NCBI GenBank assembly: GCA_000291825.1
Contig: ALPF01000024.1
Coordinates: 1 to 64,000, forward strand
Direction of reading: 5' to 3'
Origin: Prochlorococcus sp. W8
GTDB taxonomy: Bacteria > Cyanobacteriota > Cyanobacteriia > PCC-6307 > Cyanobiaceae
DNA length: 64,000 nucleotides
Made by a program: the position numbers and the translations under genes. The first letter of the stretch is position 1. Every line of letters begins with the position of its first letter. This document shows positions 52,013 to 63,380 of this stretch, piece by piece. Under the pieces are notes generated by a model, which saw only the letters and a program-made list of their open reading frames with translations, was not told where the DNA came from and ran no database searches.

Positions 52013-53299
52013 TTAAAAAGAATTTAAAAATTCTTCATTAATAAGATTTTCTTTAAACAAGTTTAATATTAACTGAATTAAAGCGATTTTGGCATGTGAT
52101 ATGTGTGTACCTCCTTGAACAAATAAATTATATGGCTCTCTTAAAGGCGCATCTGCTGAAAATTCACTTGTACTACCCTCGACAAATGTTCCACCAGACA
52201 TAATTAAATTTGAACTATAACCATTCATCGGAGATGGTAAAACATTTAAAAAAGAGTCAACTGGAGAAGTACTTTGTAAAGATTGACAAATTATTTGCAT
52301 AAGCAATGGATCTTTCAATTTAATTGATTGAATAATATCTGATCTATACAATCCTGCTTTTGGAAGCACATCAAAGCCAAGTTTAGAAAAAACTAAAGCA
52401 AATAAATCAGCACAATTTAACGATTCACAAACCATTTGAGGTGATAAAAACAACCCTTGGAGTATTAATCTCCCAAGCCCAAAATTTACTCCGCCTTCGG
52501 ATCCAATACCTGGCGCAGTTAATCTAGAACAAGCCATTTCGACCAAATTTGAGTCTCCAACTACATATCCTCCTGTCGGAACTATTGTTCCTCCTAAATT
52601 TTTAATTAATGATCCTGCTATTATATTTGCCCCATTTACAATAGGTTCAGAATCTTCAACCAATTCCCCATAACAATTATCAACAAAACATATACAATCA
52701 GGTCTTATTGAATGGACAAAAGAACAAATTTTCTTGATATCCATATTTGTTAAAGATTTTTTCCAGCTATAACCACAGCTTTTTTGAATAAAAACTAACC
52801 TACAATTTGTATTAATAATTAAATCTTTTGCATTTAAAAAAAATGATTTATCGTCCATAAAATCTAATTGCTCATATTTAATTCCAAAATCTATTAAGGA
52901 ACCAACTTCTTCTCCTCGTAAGCCAATAACTTCCTCGAGAGTATCATAAGGAGAACCAGTAAGAGATATCATGGTATCTCCAGGTCTTAGTATTCCAAAC
53001 AAAACAGAGCTAATTGCATGCGTTCCACTTACGAATTGCATCCTTACAGCAGCCTTATCAGCCAAAAAAAGTTTTGCAAAAATACTATCAATTTTTTCTC
53101 TTGAAATATCACCATATCCCACACCAGTTGATTGCTGAAAATGAGATGTTGAAAGTTTTTCATCTTTAAAAATGGCAAGAATATGTTTTAATTTCAAATA
53201 AACCTTACTTGATCTCTCAATAAATATTTCTTCTAACTCGTTTTCGCAAGCAAAAACAAATTGTTCAATTTTATGCACGTCATCTGATTTATTAATCAT
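52013..53299 (-). CDS. PLP-dependent enzyme, Met-gamma-lyase / aluminium-resistance family
   Basis: This 428-residue fold-type I PLP enzyme is of the family named after aluminium resistance (PF06838). It shows STGVGYGDISREKIDSIFAK, QFVSGTHAISSVLFG, a SGTHA cofactor loop, VDNCYGELVE, and the likely PLP Lys233 in GSLIKNLGGTIV, followed by SRLTAPGIGSEGG. The reaction is probably C-S or other gamma/beta elimination, but the physiological substrate is not known. It lies directly between an HTH-like unknown and the glycine cleavage genes in one minus-strand unit. Confidence 0.88.
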   Translation of the reverse strand: MINKSDDVHKIEQFVFACENELEEIFIERSSKVYLKLKHILAIFKDEKLSTSHFQQSTGVGYGDISREKIDSIFAKLFLADKAAVRMQFVSGTHAISSVLFGILRPGDTMISLTGSPYDTLEEVIGLRGEEVGSLIDFGIKYEQLDFMDDKSFFLNAKDLIINTNCRLVFIQKSCGYSWKKSLTNMDIKKICSFVHSIRPDCICFVDNCYGELVEDSEPIVNGANIIAGSLIKNLGGTIVPTGGYVVGDSNLVEMACSRLTAPGIGSEGGVNFGLGRLILQGLFLSPQMVCESLNCADLFALVFSKLGFDVLPKAGLYRSDIIQSIKLKDPLLMQIICQSLQSTSPVDSFLNVLPSPMNGYSSNLIMSGGTFVEGSTSEFSADAPLREPYNLFVQGGTHISHAKIALIQLILNLFKENLINEEFLNSF

Positions 53300-53309
53300 T
53301 GAACTAACA

Positions 53310-54014
53310 TCAAGATTCTTTCTTTAAAACCATATTACGAAGTTTCTCTAAGAAAATATTAGGTCCATGATCATCAAATAATGCTAATTTACGTGAAGTC
53401 TCATACAGATCTAAAAGTTCTCCATCAAGTTCCTCTGCAGTATAGTCTTTTAAACCCGCTATTACCTCTGCAAAACGCTCCCTTCTCGAAATTTTTGAGA
53501 CTGTATAGGCTTTCATAATATCATTCTTACAATGACGCCATGGTCGATTTCTACAAAAAAAATCTGAAAGAGCTTCACTTAATTGAGATGCTTCTTCATC
53601 TTCTATAAACCAATCAAAGGATGAAGGCAAGGACTTTAAACCAGAAAAAATTTCAAATAATTCGCCTGCTGTTAAAGGATTGCCCGAATCATTCTTTAAA
53701 GGATATGAAGAGTCTTTCAGTACCTTCCAAAGCTCAGGATACTCCTCCTCTAATTGATCCCTGATCGATTCTATTCCATGATAAAGAATCATATTGACTT
53801 GAGCTAGCGCCAAAAAAACTTCCGGTCCTGGAGAAGAAAGCTTGCCATTTCTTAAATTTGAAATTTGTGAATTATGAACTCTCCCTAAATCTAAAATATC
53901 TGATAAAAGTGGCAAAATTTTATGAGACCAAGCGTTACGCTCATGCCAAACATGTATCAAATGAGCCATAGCCCTACGACCCTTTGATAATTTATCACGA
54001 TATCCAGTGCTCAC
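53310..54014 (-). CDS. Cyanobacterial hypothetical protein with HTH-like N-terminus
   Basis: This 234-residue soluble protein, starting at a GTG at 54014, is of a type found in picocyanobacteria. The N-terminal ~80 residues look like a Cro/XRE-type helix-turn-helix (SQISNLRNGKLSSPGPEVFL follows a short helix). The rest is helical and acidic, with ELFEIFSGLKSLPSSFDWF, and an Arg-rich centre. It is divergent from the desaturase (72 bp), and 10 bp ahead of the PLP enzyme gene in the gcvH-gcvP cluster. It could regulate either; no effector domain is recognisable. The DNA-binding call is inference. Confidence 0.65.
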   Translation of the reverse strand: MSTGYRDKLSKGRRAMAHLIHVWHERNAWSHKILPLLSDILDLGRVHNSQISNLRNGKLSSPGPEVFLALAQVNMILYHGIESIRDQLEEEYPELWKVLKDSSYPLKNDSGNPLTAGELFEIFSGLKSLPSSFDWFIEDEEASQLSEALSDFFCRNRPWRHCKNDIMKAYTVSKISRRERFAEVIAGLKDYTAEELDGELLDLYETSRKLALFDDHGPNIFLEKLRNMVLKKES

Positions 54015-54086
54015 GGATAAGTACTTTGATCAATAGTATAGTATGATATTATTTCATATCGGCCCATTTGAAAACTACTAAATATT

Positions 54087-55025
54087 ATGAATCAAGTTTT
54101 ATTCCAAGAAACAGCAAAGTTATCTAAACCTGTTCCCCCTGAAAAAGTAATTGATTTACATGAAAAATTTATTGCTCCTTCTTCGGAAACATCAAAATAC
54201 CCACCTAAGCTCCATAAAACTTGGGGAACAATTTTTTTTATGATTGTTATTCACCTGCTTTCAATTATTGCTTTGCAACCAAAATTCTGGAGTATCCCAT
54301 CAATAATGAGTTTGTTTTTCTTTTATTGGGTAACTGCATGTCTAGGAGTTACTCTTGGCTATCACAGGTTGCTATCACACAGAGCATTTATTGTTCCACT
54401 ATGGCTAGAAAGATTTTTTGCTACATGTGGCGCACTCAGCTGTCAACATGGGCCCATTGATTGGGTAGGTTTGCATAGACATCACCATTCATTTTCTGAT
54501 ACAGAGGTGGATCATCATAATAGCAAAAGAGGTTTCTGGTGGAGCCATATGGGATGGATGTTTGAAGATGTTGAAGCCCTAAAAGCAGTTCCAAAACTAA
54601 GCCGAGATCTTATTAAAGATCCATACTATAGATTTCTAAATAAGTATTTCTTATTCTTACAAATTCCAATTGGATTAACTTTATTTGCAATGGGAGAAAA
54701 ATTAGGAGTGGGAGGATGGTCAATGGTTTTGTGGGGCATCCCGTTAAGATTAGTGGTTGTTTACCACATAACCTGGCTTGTTAATTCAGCTACCCACTGT
54801 TGGGGATCAATAGCTTTTGACAGCGGCGATGAGTCAAGAAATAATGCTTGGGTTGCTGCCTTAACATTCGGAGAAGGATGGCATAATAACCATCATGCTT
54901 TTCCAAATTCAGCCAAACAGGGTCTCTTTAAAGGACAAATTGATCTAACATGGGAACATATTAAATTACTTGCAAGATTTGGCTTCGCAAAAAAGATAAA
55001 GTTACCCTCAAGGACTTATTATTAA
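54087..55025 (+). CDS. Acyl-lipid delta-9 desaturase (DesC-like)
   Basis: This 312-residue membrane desaturase puts the first double bond into lipid acyl chains. It has the three His boxes: HRLLSH (93-98), HRHHH (130-134) and HNNHH (266-270), plus four membrane helices and the GYHRLLSHRAF and THCWGS patterns of the stearoyl-type family. In cyanobacteria this family is DesC. It is followed after 19 bp by rplI. It may be cold- or light-regulated, but the 72-bp shared promoter region gives no diagnostic motif. Confidence 0.93.
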   Translation: MNQVLFQETAKLSKPVPPEKVIDLHEKFIAPSSETSKYPPKLHKTWGTIFFMIVIHLLSIIALQPKFWSIPSIMSLFFFYWVTACLGVTLGYHRLLSHRAFIVPLWLERFFATCGALSCQHGPIDWVGLHRHHHSFSDTEVDHHNSKRGFWWSHMGWMFEDVEALKAVPKLSRDLIKDPYYRFLNKYFLFLQIPIGLTLFAMGEKLGVGGWSMVLWGIPLRLVVVYHITWLVNSATHCWGSIAFDSGDESRNNAWVAALTFGEGWHNNHHAFPNSAKQGLFKGQIDLTWEHIKLLARFGFAKKIKLPSRTYY

Positions 55026-55044
55026 ATAAACTAAAAAAAATTTT

Positions 55045-55500
55045 ATGGTTAAAAGAGTACAAGTTGTATTAACTGAGTCAATTTCAAGCTTAGGAAGAGA
55101 CGGAGATGTAGTAGAGGTTGCTCCTGGTTATGCAAGAAACTATTTATTTCCGTTAGGTAAAGCTGTAAATGTTACACCATCTGTGCTTAAACAGATAGAA
55201 AAGAAAAGAGAAAAAGAAAAAATTGCTGCCGAAAAGGTTAAACAAGAAGCTATTGACTTTAAAACTGCTTTAAAAACAATCGGTAGATTTTCTATAAAAA
55301 AACAAGTGGGAGAGGATGGGGTTTTATTTGGAACAGTAACTAATGGCGATGTCGCTGAAGTTATTAAGTCATCAACTAAAAAAGAAATTGATAGGAGGGA
55401 TATTACAGTTCCCGATATCCACTCACTTGGCTCATATACTGTCTTAATTAAATTACATCCTGAAGTAAGTGCTGAAGTAAATATAGAAGTTATAAGTTAA
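55045..55500 (+). CDS. rplI: 50S ribosomal protein L9
   Basis: L9 is a bilobed protein bridging 23S rRNA and neighbouring ribosomes. The 151-residue sequence has [20 protein letters not shown] and [17 protein letters not shown], a long connecting helix (about 45-75) and a C-terminal domain with [12 protein letters not shown]. It is followed after 58 bp by dnaB, a very common order in bacteria. Confidence 0.97.
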   Translation: MVKRVQVVLTESISSLGRDGDVVEVAPGYARNYLFPLGKAVNVTPSVLKQIEKKREKEKIAAEKVKQEAIDFKTALKTIGRFSIKKQVGEDGVLFGTVTNGDVAEVIKSSTKKEIDRRDITVPDIHSLGSYTVLIKLHPEVSAEVNIEVIS

Positions 55501-55558
55501 ACATTTGGTTGCATATTTTTAAAAACTAGCCAGAGTATAGATCTAAGTATTCATAAAT

Positions 55559-56932
55559 ATGGTTTCCATCCCGCTACCTAACGATAAACAACGTAAAAAA
55601 AATTTTAATAATGACAATGCAGGTCTAATTCCCCCTCAAAATATACAAGCTGAGGAATCAGTTTTAGGTGGAATTTTATTAGATCCAGACGCAATTGGAA
55701 GAATCGCTGATATATTAAGCCCTGAAGCTTTTTATATCTCTGCTCATCAAGAAATCTATCGTACAGCTCTAATGCTGCATACTCAGGGAAAACCAACTGA
55801 TCTAACATCAATGAGTGCATGGCTTGCAGACAATAGAACACTTGAGAAAATCGGAGGAAATAATAAATTAGTAGAGTTAGTTGAGAACGTTTCATCTACA
55901 GCATCAATAGAACAAGTAGCTAATTTAATAAGCGACAAATTTCTACGTAGACAACTTATTAGATCTGGCAATGAAGTAATAGAACTTGGATTTGATCAAT
56001 CTCAAGCAATAGATGAAGTACTAGATAAAGCAGAACAAAAAATTTTTGAAATTAGTCAGGAGAAACCAAGCAAAGGCCTAACTCAAGCATCTGAGATACT
56101 TACCAGCACGTTTAATGAAATCGAAGCGAGATCTCTAGGAACATCAGTAGCTGGAATTCCTGTTAATTTTTATGATTTAGATGCCATGACTCAAGGTTTT
56201 CAAAGAAGTGATCTAATAATTGTTGCAGGCAGACCTTCAATGGGCAAAACATCAATGGTTTTAAACTTGGCAAAGAATGTTGCTCAATCACAGGATTTAC
56301 CTGTTTGCGTTTTTAGCCTTGAGATGAGTAAAGAACAACTTACATATAGACTCCTTTCTATGGAGGTGGGTATTGAAAGTGGAAGACTCAGAACAGGAAG
56401 ACTTCAACAAGATGAGTGGCCTTTACTTGGTGAGGGGATCAATTCACTTGGAGAATTGCCTATATTTATTGAAGATAAGCCTAATTTAGGCGTTTTAGAG
56501 ATGAGATCCCTTTGTAGAAGACTAATAGCTGAACAAGGGAAAGAACTTGGATTAATTGTTATTGATTATTTGCAATTAATGGAAGGAACTACTCCAGATA
56601 ATAGGGTTCAAGAATTATCGAGAATAACGAGAGGATTAAAAAGTATGGCCAGGGAATTAAAAGTTCCTGTCGTAGCATTATCTCAATTAAGCAGAGGTGT
56701 TGAATCTAGAACAAACAAAAGGCCAATGTTAAGTGATTTAAGAGAATCTGGATCTATAGAGCAAGACGCTGATTTAGTATTGATGATATACAGAGACGAA
56801 TACTATAATCCCGAAACAGAAGACAGAGGAATTACAGAAATCATTGTGACCAAGCATAGGAATGGACCTGTTGGAACTGTAAAATTACTATTTGAGCCTC
56901 AATATACAAGATTTAGGAATTTAGCAAATTAA
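55559..56932 (+). CDS. dnaB: Replicative DNA helicase DnaB
   Basis: DnaB is the hexameric 5'-3' replicative helicase. The 457-residue protein has an N-terminal domain (PPQNIQAEESVLGGILLDP), a linker helix, and the RecA-like domain with Walker A GRPSMGKTS (224-232), LIVIDYLQLM, and the SRGVESRTNKRPMLSDLRES / GSIEQDADLVLMIYRDEYY motifs. No intein is present. mnmG starts 9 bp later. Confidence 0.98.
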   Translation: MVSIPLPNDKQRKKNFNNDNAGLIPPQNIQAEESVLGGILLDPDAIGRIADILSPEAFYISAHQEIYRTALMLHTQGKPTDLTSMSAWLADNRTLEKIGGNNKLVELVENVSSTASIEQVANLISDKFLRRQLIRSGNEVIELGFDQSQAIDEVLDKAEQKIFEISQEKPSKGLTQASEILTSTFNEIEARSLGTSVAGIPVNFYDLDAMTQGFQRSDLIIVAGRPSMGKTSMVLNLAKNVAQSQDLPVCVFSLEMSKEQLTYRLLSMEVGIESGRLRTGRLQQDEWPLLGEGINSLGELPIFIEDKPNLGVLEMRSLCRRLIAEQGKELGLIVIDYLQLMEGTTPDNRVQELSRITRGLKSMARELKVPVVALSQLSRGVESRTNKRPMLSDLRESGSIEQDADLVLMIYRDEYYNPETEDRGITEIIVTKHRNGPVGTVKLLFEPQYTRFRNLAN

Positions 56933-56941
56933 GAAATTCAC

Positions 56942-58894
56942 ATGGAACTTAAAGCAAAACAAAATGAGTCTTTTGATGTGATAGTTATAGGGGGAGGTCA
57001 TGCTGGATGTGAAGCAGCCATAACATGTGCAAAGCAAGGATTCTCAACTGCATTATTTACGATAAATCTGGACCGAATAGCTTGGCAACCATGTAACCCA
57101 GCGGTTGGAGGGCCAGCCAAAAGTCAATTAGTACACGAAGTAGATGCTTTAGGGGGAATTATCGGGCAGATCGCCGATGAAACAGCTATACAGAAAAGAA
57201 TATTAAATGCAAGCAGAGGTCCTGCTGTATGGGCATTAAGAGCTCAAACAGATAAACGCGAATATTCAAAAAGAATGATAGAAATCCTTCAAAACACTGA
57301 TAATCTCACTCTAAAAGAAGCAATGATTACAGATTTAGATATTCAAGAAAAGGAATTTGTTTCTTATAACCATAAAATTAAAAAAAAGAAAATCAAAGGA
57401 GTTAAGACTTTCTTCGGAAGCAATTACTCTGCTAAATCAGTAATTATAACAGCAGGAACCTTTCTTGAAGGGAAAATATGGATTGGGAATAAATCAATGT
57501 CCGCAGGAAGATCTGGAGAGCAAGCTGCACATGGACTTACTGAATGTCTGCATAATCTAGGTATAAAAACCGAAAGATTAAAAACTGGAACACCAGCCAG
57601 GGTTGATAAGCGAAGTATTAAGTTTGATCAACTAGATGAACAACCTAGCACTGCAGAAAATAGATACTTTTCATTTATCCCAAATACTAGAAAGAATATG
57701 CGTCAAATAAGTTGTTATATCACTAGAACAACAGGTGAAACTCATAAATTAATAAAAAATAATTTACAGTTAACTCCAATATATGGTGGATTTATAGATA
57801 GCAAAGGACCAAGATATTGTCCATCAATTGAAGATAAAATTGTAAAATTTGCAGATAAGGAATCACATCAAATTTTTCTCGAACCAGAAGGTATAGATAC
57901 ACCTGAGATATATGTTCAAGGATTTTCTACCGGCTTACCTGAAAATCTGCAATTAGAACTTTTGAGAACCTTGCCTGGTTTAGAAGAATGCACCATGTTA
58001 AGACCAGCTTATGCAGTTGAATATGAATATATTCCTGCAACACAATTAAAGCAATCGCTAGAAACTATTGAAATAGATGGTCTTTTTTCTGCGGGACAAA
58101 TAAATGGCACTACAGGGTATGAAGAAGCAGCTGCTCAAGGTTTAGTTGCGGGAATTAATGCTATTCAAAAACTCAAAGGATTAGATCCTGTTATATTCTC
58201 GAGAGAAAGTAGTTATATAGGCACGATGATTAACGATTTAATTACTAGAGATTTAAAAGAGCCTTATAGAGTGCTTACAAGCAGAAGTGAGTATAGACTT
58301 ACCTTAAGAGGAGATAATGCGGATAGAAGGCTAACACCACTAGGTTATGAACTTGGATTAATCAGTAATTCAAGATGGGCCCTTTTTCAAAAGAAAATTA
58401 ATGCTATTCGCAAAGAAAAAATAAGGCTTGAAAAAACCAGAATTAAAAGTTCAGATGTAATTGCAACAAAATTAGAGCAAAATTATAACTTTAAAATAAA
58501 GGGATCTTCAACCCTAAAAGATCTACTTAAAAAACCTAATCTCAAATCTGAAACACTTCTTGCTCATGGCTTAATTGATCAAAAACTATCTCGAGAAGTT
58601 ATAGAAGGAGTTGAAATAGATATTAAATATGAGGGTTATTTAAAAAGACAAAAAAATAATATTGATCAGATAAATAAGCAAAGCCTAAAATCTCTTCCAC
58701 AAGAAATTGACTATAGAAAAATTGATACTTTATCTTTAGAAGCGAGAGAAAAATTAAATTCTATAAAACCAAATAATTTTGGTGATGCATCAAAGATACC
58801 TGGTGTTAGCAAAGCTGATTTAACAGCTTTATTAGTTTGGTTAAAAATTAAAGAGCTTAAAAGTAATAATAAAGTTGTTAAAAAACAGTTATGA
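56942..58894 (+). CDS. mnmG: tRNA uridine-5-carboxymethylaminomethyl modification enzyme MnmG (GidA)
   Basis: MnmG with MnmE makes cmnm5U34 in tRNAs that decode NNA/NNG. The 650-residue flavoprotein has the N-terminal FAD loop [12 protein letters not shown] (15-26), [25 protein letters not shown], and [16 protein letters not shown]. An ATG at 58891 overlaps the stop (ATGA); the reading frame it opens is only 12 codons long. See the next entry. Confidence 0.98.
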   Translation: MELKAKQNESFDVIVIGGGHAGCEAAITCAKQGFSTALFTINLDRIAWQPCNPAVGGPAKSQLVHEVDALGGIIGQIADETAIQKRILNASRGPAVWALRAQTDKREYSKRMIEILQNTDNLTLKEAMITDLDIQEKEFVSYNHKIKKKKIKGVKTFFGSNYSAKSVIITAGTFLEGKIWIGNKSMSAGRSGEQAAHGLTECLHNLGIKTERLKTGTPARVDKRSIKFDQLDEQPSTAENRYFSFIPNTRKNMRQISCYITRTTGETHKLIKNNLQLTPIYGGFIDSKGPRYCPSIEDKIVKFADKESHQIFLEPEGIDTPEIYVQGFSTGLPENLQLELLRTLPGLEECTMLRPAYAVEYEYIPATQLKQSLETIEIDGLFSAGQINGTTGYEEAAAQGLVAGINAIQKLKGLDPVIFSRESSYIGTMINDLITRDLKEPYRVLTSRSEYRLTLRGDNADRRLTPLGYELGLISNSRWALFQKKINAIRKEKIRLEKTRIKSSDVIATKLEQNYNFKIKGSSTLKDLLKKPNLKSETLLAHGLIDQKLSREVIEGVEIDIKYEGYLKRQKNNIDQINKQSLKSLPQEIDYRKIDTLSLEAREKLNSIKPNNFGDASKIPGVSKADLTALLVWLKIKELKSNNKVVKKQL

Positions 58895-59023
58895 TCGTGA
58901 AAGTTTCTTTAAGTAACACTGAATAATAAACTTTTTCAATCACCTTTAATTTTATGGGAAGAGAAGGCCAGTAATTTTCTAAGTGAAAATAATCTACCTG
59001 AAATTCCAGGTGCCTGGAAATTA

Positions 59024-59524
59024 ATGCTTTTAGGAGATGGCAGTCCTACTCGACATTTGCAGCTTCTAACTAAACAAGAAACAAAAATTGAACTAATTGG
59101 AATGAATGAAAATAATCATTTTAAAGGTGAAGGTCCTAAAGAAATTCATCAATTAAAAAAACCATTAATAAGAAGACAAGTCTGGATAAAAAATAATGAA
59201 AGAAAATTAGCTTGGGCTGAGAGTTGGTGGAATATTGAACAAGTAAAAGTTAATCTAACTAATAAAAAAGAACCAATTTGGAAAAATCTCACTCAAGATA
59301 GATCTGAATTATTTAGAGAGATAGATACAATTGGACTTGTGACATCAAATTGGTTAGAAAAAGAATTCTCATGTAAAGGACCTTTTTGGTCAAGAAACTA
59401 TAGATTTTTTAGAAATAGAAAACCATTAACAATTATTAGAGAGGTTTTCAATCCATATATAGAAAAATGGATTGGAAATTCTGATATCAAAAAATTTGAA
59501 AATTTATATTCTTCTTCTTCTTGA
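59024..59524 (+). CDS. Chorismate lyase-like (UbiC/DUF98) family protein; true start probably upstream
   Basis: The 166 residues from ATG 59024 include LLGDGSPTRHLQ (comparable to the conserved LED-S-MT-RF region of UbiC), a Trp-rich centre (RKLAWAESWWNIE) and KPLTIIREVFNPY, matching the UbiC active-site end. Chorismate lyase makes 4-hydroxybenzoate for quinone synthesis; in cyanobacteria this feeds plastoquinone. The frame is open a further 35 codons upstream (to a TAA at 58910-58912), with sensible coding sequence but no ATG, GTG or TTG; only a CTG at 58919-58921 is available. The family N-terminus needs this part. The 3' end overlaps the next gene by 21 bp. Confidence 0.75.
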   Translation: MLLGDGSPTRHLQLLTKQETKIELIGMNENNHFKGEGPKEIHQLKKPLIRRQVWIKNNERKLAWAESWWNIEQVKVNLTNKKEPIWKNLTQDRSELFREIDTIGLVTSNWLEKEFSCKGPFWSRNYRFFRNRKPLTIIREVFNPYIEKWIGNSDIKKFENLYSSSS

Positions 59525-60058
59525 TTTTGGAAAACTCTTGGTTTTTGGGGTTCTAATAATTTCATTATCTCTTTCAGGATTAATTTCTTGTCTTTCATTG
59601 TTAGACCTCTGCCACTTATTAACTTTAAAATCAGTTTCTTCTGGCCAATCGTCAACTGGGTATAAAAGTCTTGCAGATTTATTTGAAACAGGTTCATCTA
59701 ATTCTCTTAACGATTTAGCCTCTAAAGGCCTTTTGTTATTAAAATTTTCTTTTGTAGATTCTGAGCCTATATCTCTACTAAAATATTTAGAATGATTACT
59801 ATTTTCATACTCATCATACCAATCTTCAAAATCTTCGTCTTCAAAAATAGAATCAACCTTATCACTTACCCATCTGCCAATATCTTTGGCATTTGCACGA
59901 GACAATCTATTAAACCTTCCCCTCCTTCTACTTCCTGGTCTAGTACCAGATACTCCTTCGACAAATTGTCGACCTGCTTCAAAAATTTGATCCACTTTTT
60001 TATCAAGATTACCAATCTCAAAATTATTCTTATTATTCCTTCTTCTTGATGATTCCAT
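59504..60058 (-). CDS. Conserved hypothetical protein, basic and disordered
   Basis: This 184-residue protein is mostly disordered: an Arg and Asn-rich N-terminus (MESSRRRNNKNNF), a short folded-looking segment (IGRWVSDKVDSIFEDEDFED, at about 60-80), then acidic and Lys/Arg-rich linkers, ending KSFPKSRRRRI. There is no membrane segment. I do not recognise a family. It is tail-to-tail with the chorismate lyase-like gene with 21 bp overlap. The base composition is like its neighbours, and the ORF is intact and long enough to be real. Confidence 0.7.
   Translation of the reverse strand: MESSRRRNNKNNFEIGNLDKKVDQIFEAGRQFVEGVSGTRPGSRRRGRFNRLSRANAKDIGRWVSDKVDSIFEDEDFEDWYDEYENSNHSKYFSRDIGSESTKENFNNKRPLEAKSLRELDEPVSNKSARLLYPVDDWPEETDFKVNKWQRSNNERQEINPERDNEIIRTPKTKSFPKSRRRRI
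59509..59520. repeat. (TTC)4 microsatellite encoding the tails of two convergent genes
   Basis: The repeat gives Ser-Ser-Ser-Ser at the end of the plus-strand gene and an Arg tract at the end of the minus-strand gene, within their 21-bp overlap. Confidence 0.85.
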
Positions 60059-60131
60059 AAAGTAATTTTAAACCCAAATTAATCTAAATTATGTAAAAAA
60101 GCATTTTTTAGAAACATAATCAATTTTAAAA

Positions 60132-60662
60132 TCATTGATCAAAGATAATCAAGCATTTTTTATTCCATAAACCATTAAAAAGAAGATTACAACATTTTTT
60201 GCATGCAATATTTTTCATCCTTTTTCTATATAAGTACTTATTACCACAATTATGACAAACTCCCACATATTTTAATTCTTTTCTTAAAACTGGAAAATTA
60301 TGCCTAATTGTTACTTTGAAATTGTTCTGTTGCAAATTAATTTGCTCCATTTTACTTATAAAGTTGATTCCATGAATTTCATTTACATTTAAAACCCGAT
60401 CAATCCAAGCATGTATCATCTCATGACATAAAGTACTATGGATATTTTGCAATTCTGAATTTGCTAAAACTGGTTTGGATAGAATGATTTCTGACTGTAT
60501 AGTCCCCTTGGTTTTTATTCTTTTATAAAAACCTGCTGTAGTTTTTAATCTATTGTCACTCCATTTAATCTTTACAATTGGTTCTTGATTGATAGTTAAA
60601 GTATTTTCAAAAAATAATTTATTAAACTTATGAAATATTGGAATAAGAGGAATTACTGCCAC
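60132..60662 (-). CDS. SprT-like zinc metalloprotease family protein
   Basis: This 176-residue protein begins with GTG 60662. It has the zincin motif HEMIHAW (His80, Glu81, His84) and a C-terminal zinc ribbon with Cys136, Cys139, Cys154 and Cys157. The layout matches SprT/Spartan-like proteins, which in eukaryotes cleave DNA-protein crosslinks; bacterial members are uncharacterised. Whether it is active here is unknown. It is divergent from the 139-residue gene preceding ligA. Confidence 0.88.
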   Translation of the reverse strand: MAVIPLIPIFHKFNKLFFENTLTINQEPIVKIKWSDNRLKTTAGFYKRIKTKGTIQSEIILSKPVLANSELQNIHSTLCHEMIHAWIDRVLNVNEIHGINFISKMEQINLQQNNFKVTIRHNFPVLRKELKYVGVCHNCGNKYLYRKRMKNIACKKCCNLLFNGLWNKKCLIIFDQ

Positions 60663-60745
60663 TATAAATAAAATTTATTATTATTTTGACAAATAAAACC
60701 ATCAAAATCGATTTATTTCCCTAAAGTATTAAAAAAACTATCATT

Positions 60746-61165
60746 ATGGACGCAACATTAGTTAAAGATATTGGAGTTAAAGCCCTTTTAGCTGGTGGAG
60801 CAGTTTTAATTTCTTTTTGGACCTTTAATGCTGTTAAACTTGTTATCAAAGCTAGAGGAATTAATCCCCTAGTAAAAAAATTTTTTGATCAGATTGCTGC
60901 AGGTAGAATTGACGCTGCATATGGATTAACAAGCAAAACTTATAAAACTCATGTAAAAAGGCAAGATTTTTTAAAATTTCTAGCCAGCTTAAATTTAAAT
61001 AAATATAGAAATTTAAAATCTGGTACTCCGAGAATAGAAGAAGATCAAATTATCATTACTCTTAATCTGAAAACCGAAGATAAAAAAGAAGAGCTACCAT
61101 TAGATTTCACCTTCTCACAAATTGATAATGACTGGAAAATTGACAGAATATCAAAAGCAAAATAA
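60746..61165 (+). CDS. Membrane-anchored hypothetical protein with DUF4864/NTF2-like domain
   Basis: This 139-residue protein has an N-terminal membrane segment (about 10-35), then a small alpha/beta domain: FFDQIAAGRIDAAYGLTSKT, FLKFLASLNLNKYRNLKSG and LDFTFSQIDNDWKIDRI. This recalls short membrane-anchored domains of the DUF4864 or NTF2-like type that follow 'ADAA' helix motifs. The function is unknown. ligA starts 12 bp later on the same strand, so they are probably co-transcribed. The topology (soluble part outside or inside) cannot be fixed. Confidence 0.68.
   Translation: MDATLVKDIGVKALLAGGAVLISFWTFNAVKLVIKARGINPLVKKFFDQIAAGRIDAAYGLTSKTYKTHVKRQDFLKFLASLNLNKYRNLKSGTPRIEEDQIIITLNLKTEDKKEELPLDFTFSQIDNDWKIDRISKAK

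Positions 61166-63376
<2,211 letters not shown>

Positions 63377-63380
<4 letters not shown>

Noticed and set aside
39051-56932. Inteins in dnaX or dnaB, as known in some cyanobacteria
   Set aside because: Both coding sequences are continuous in the catalytic motifs with normal length, and no intein splice blocks are seen.
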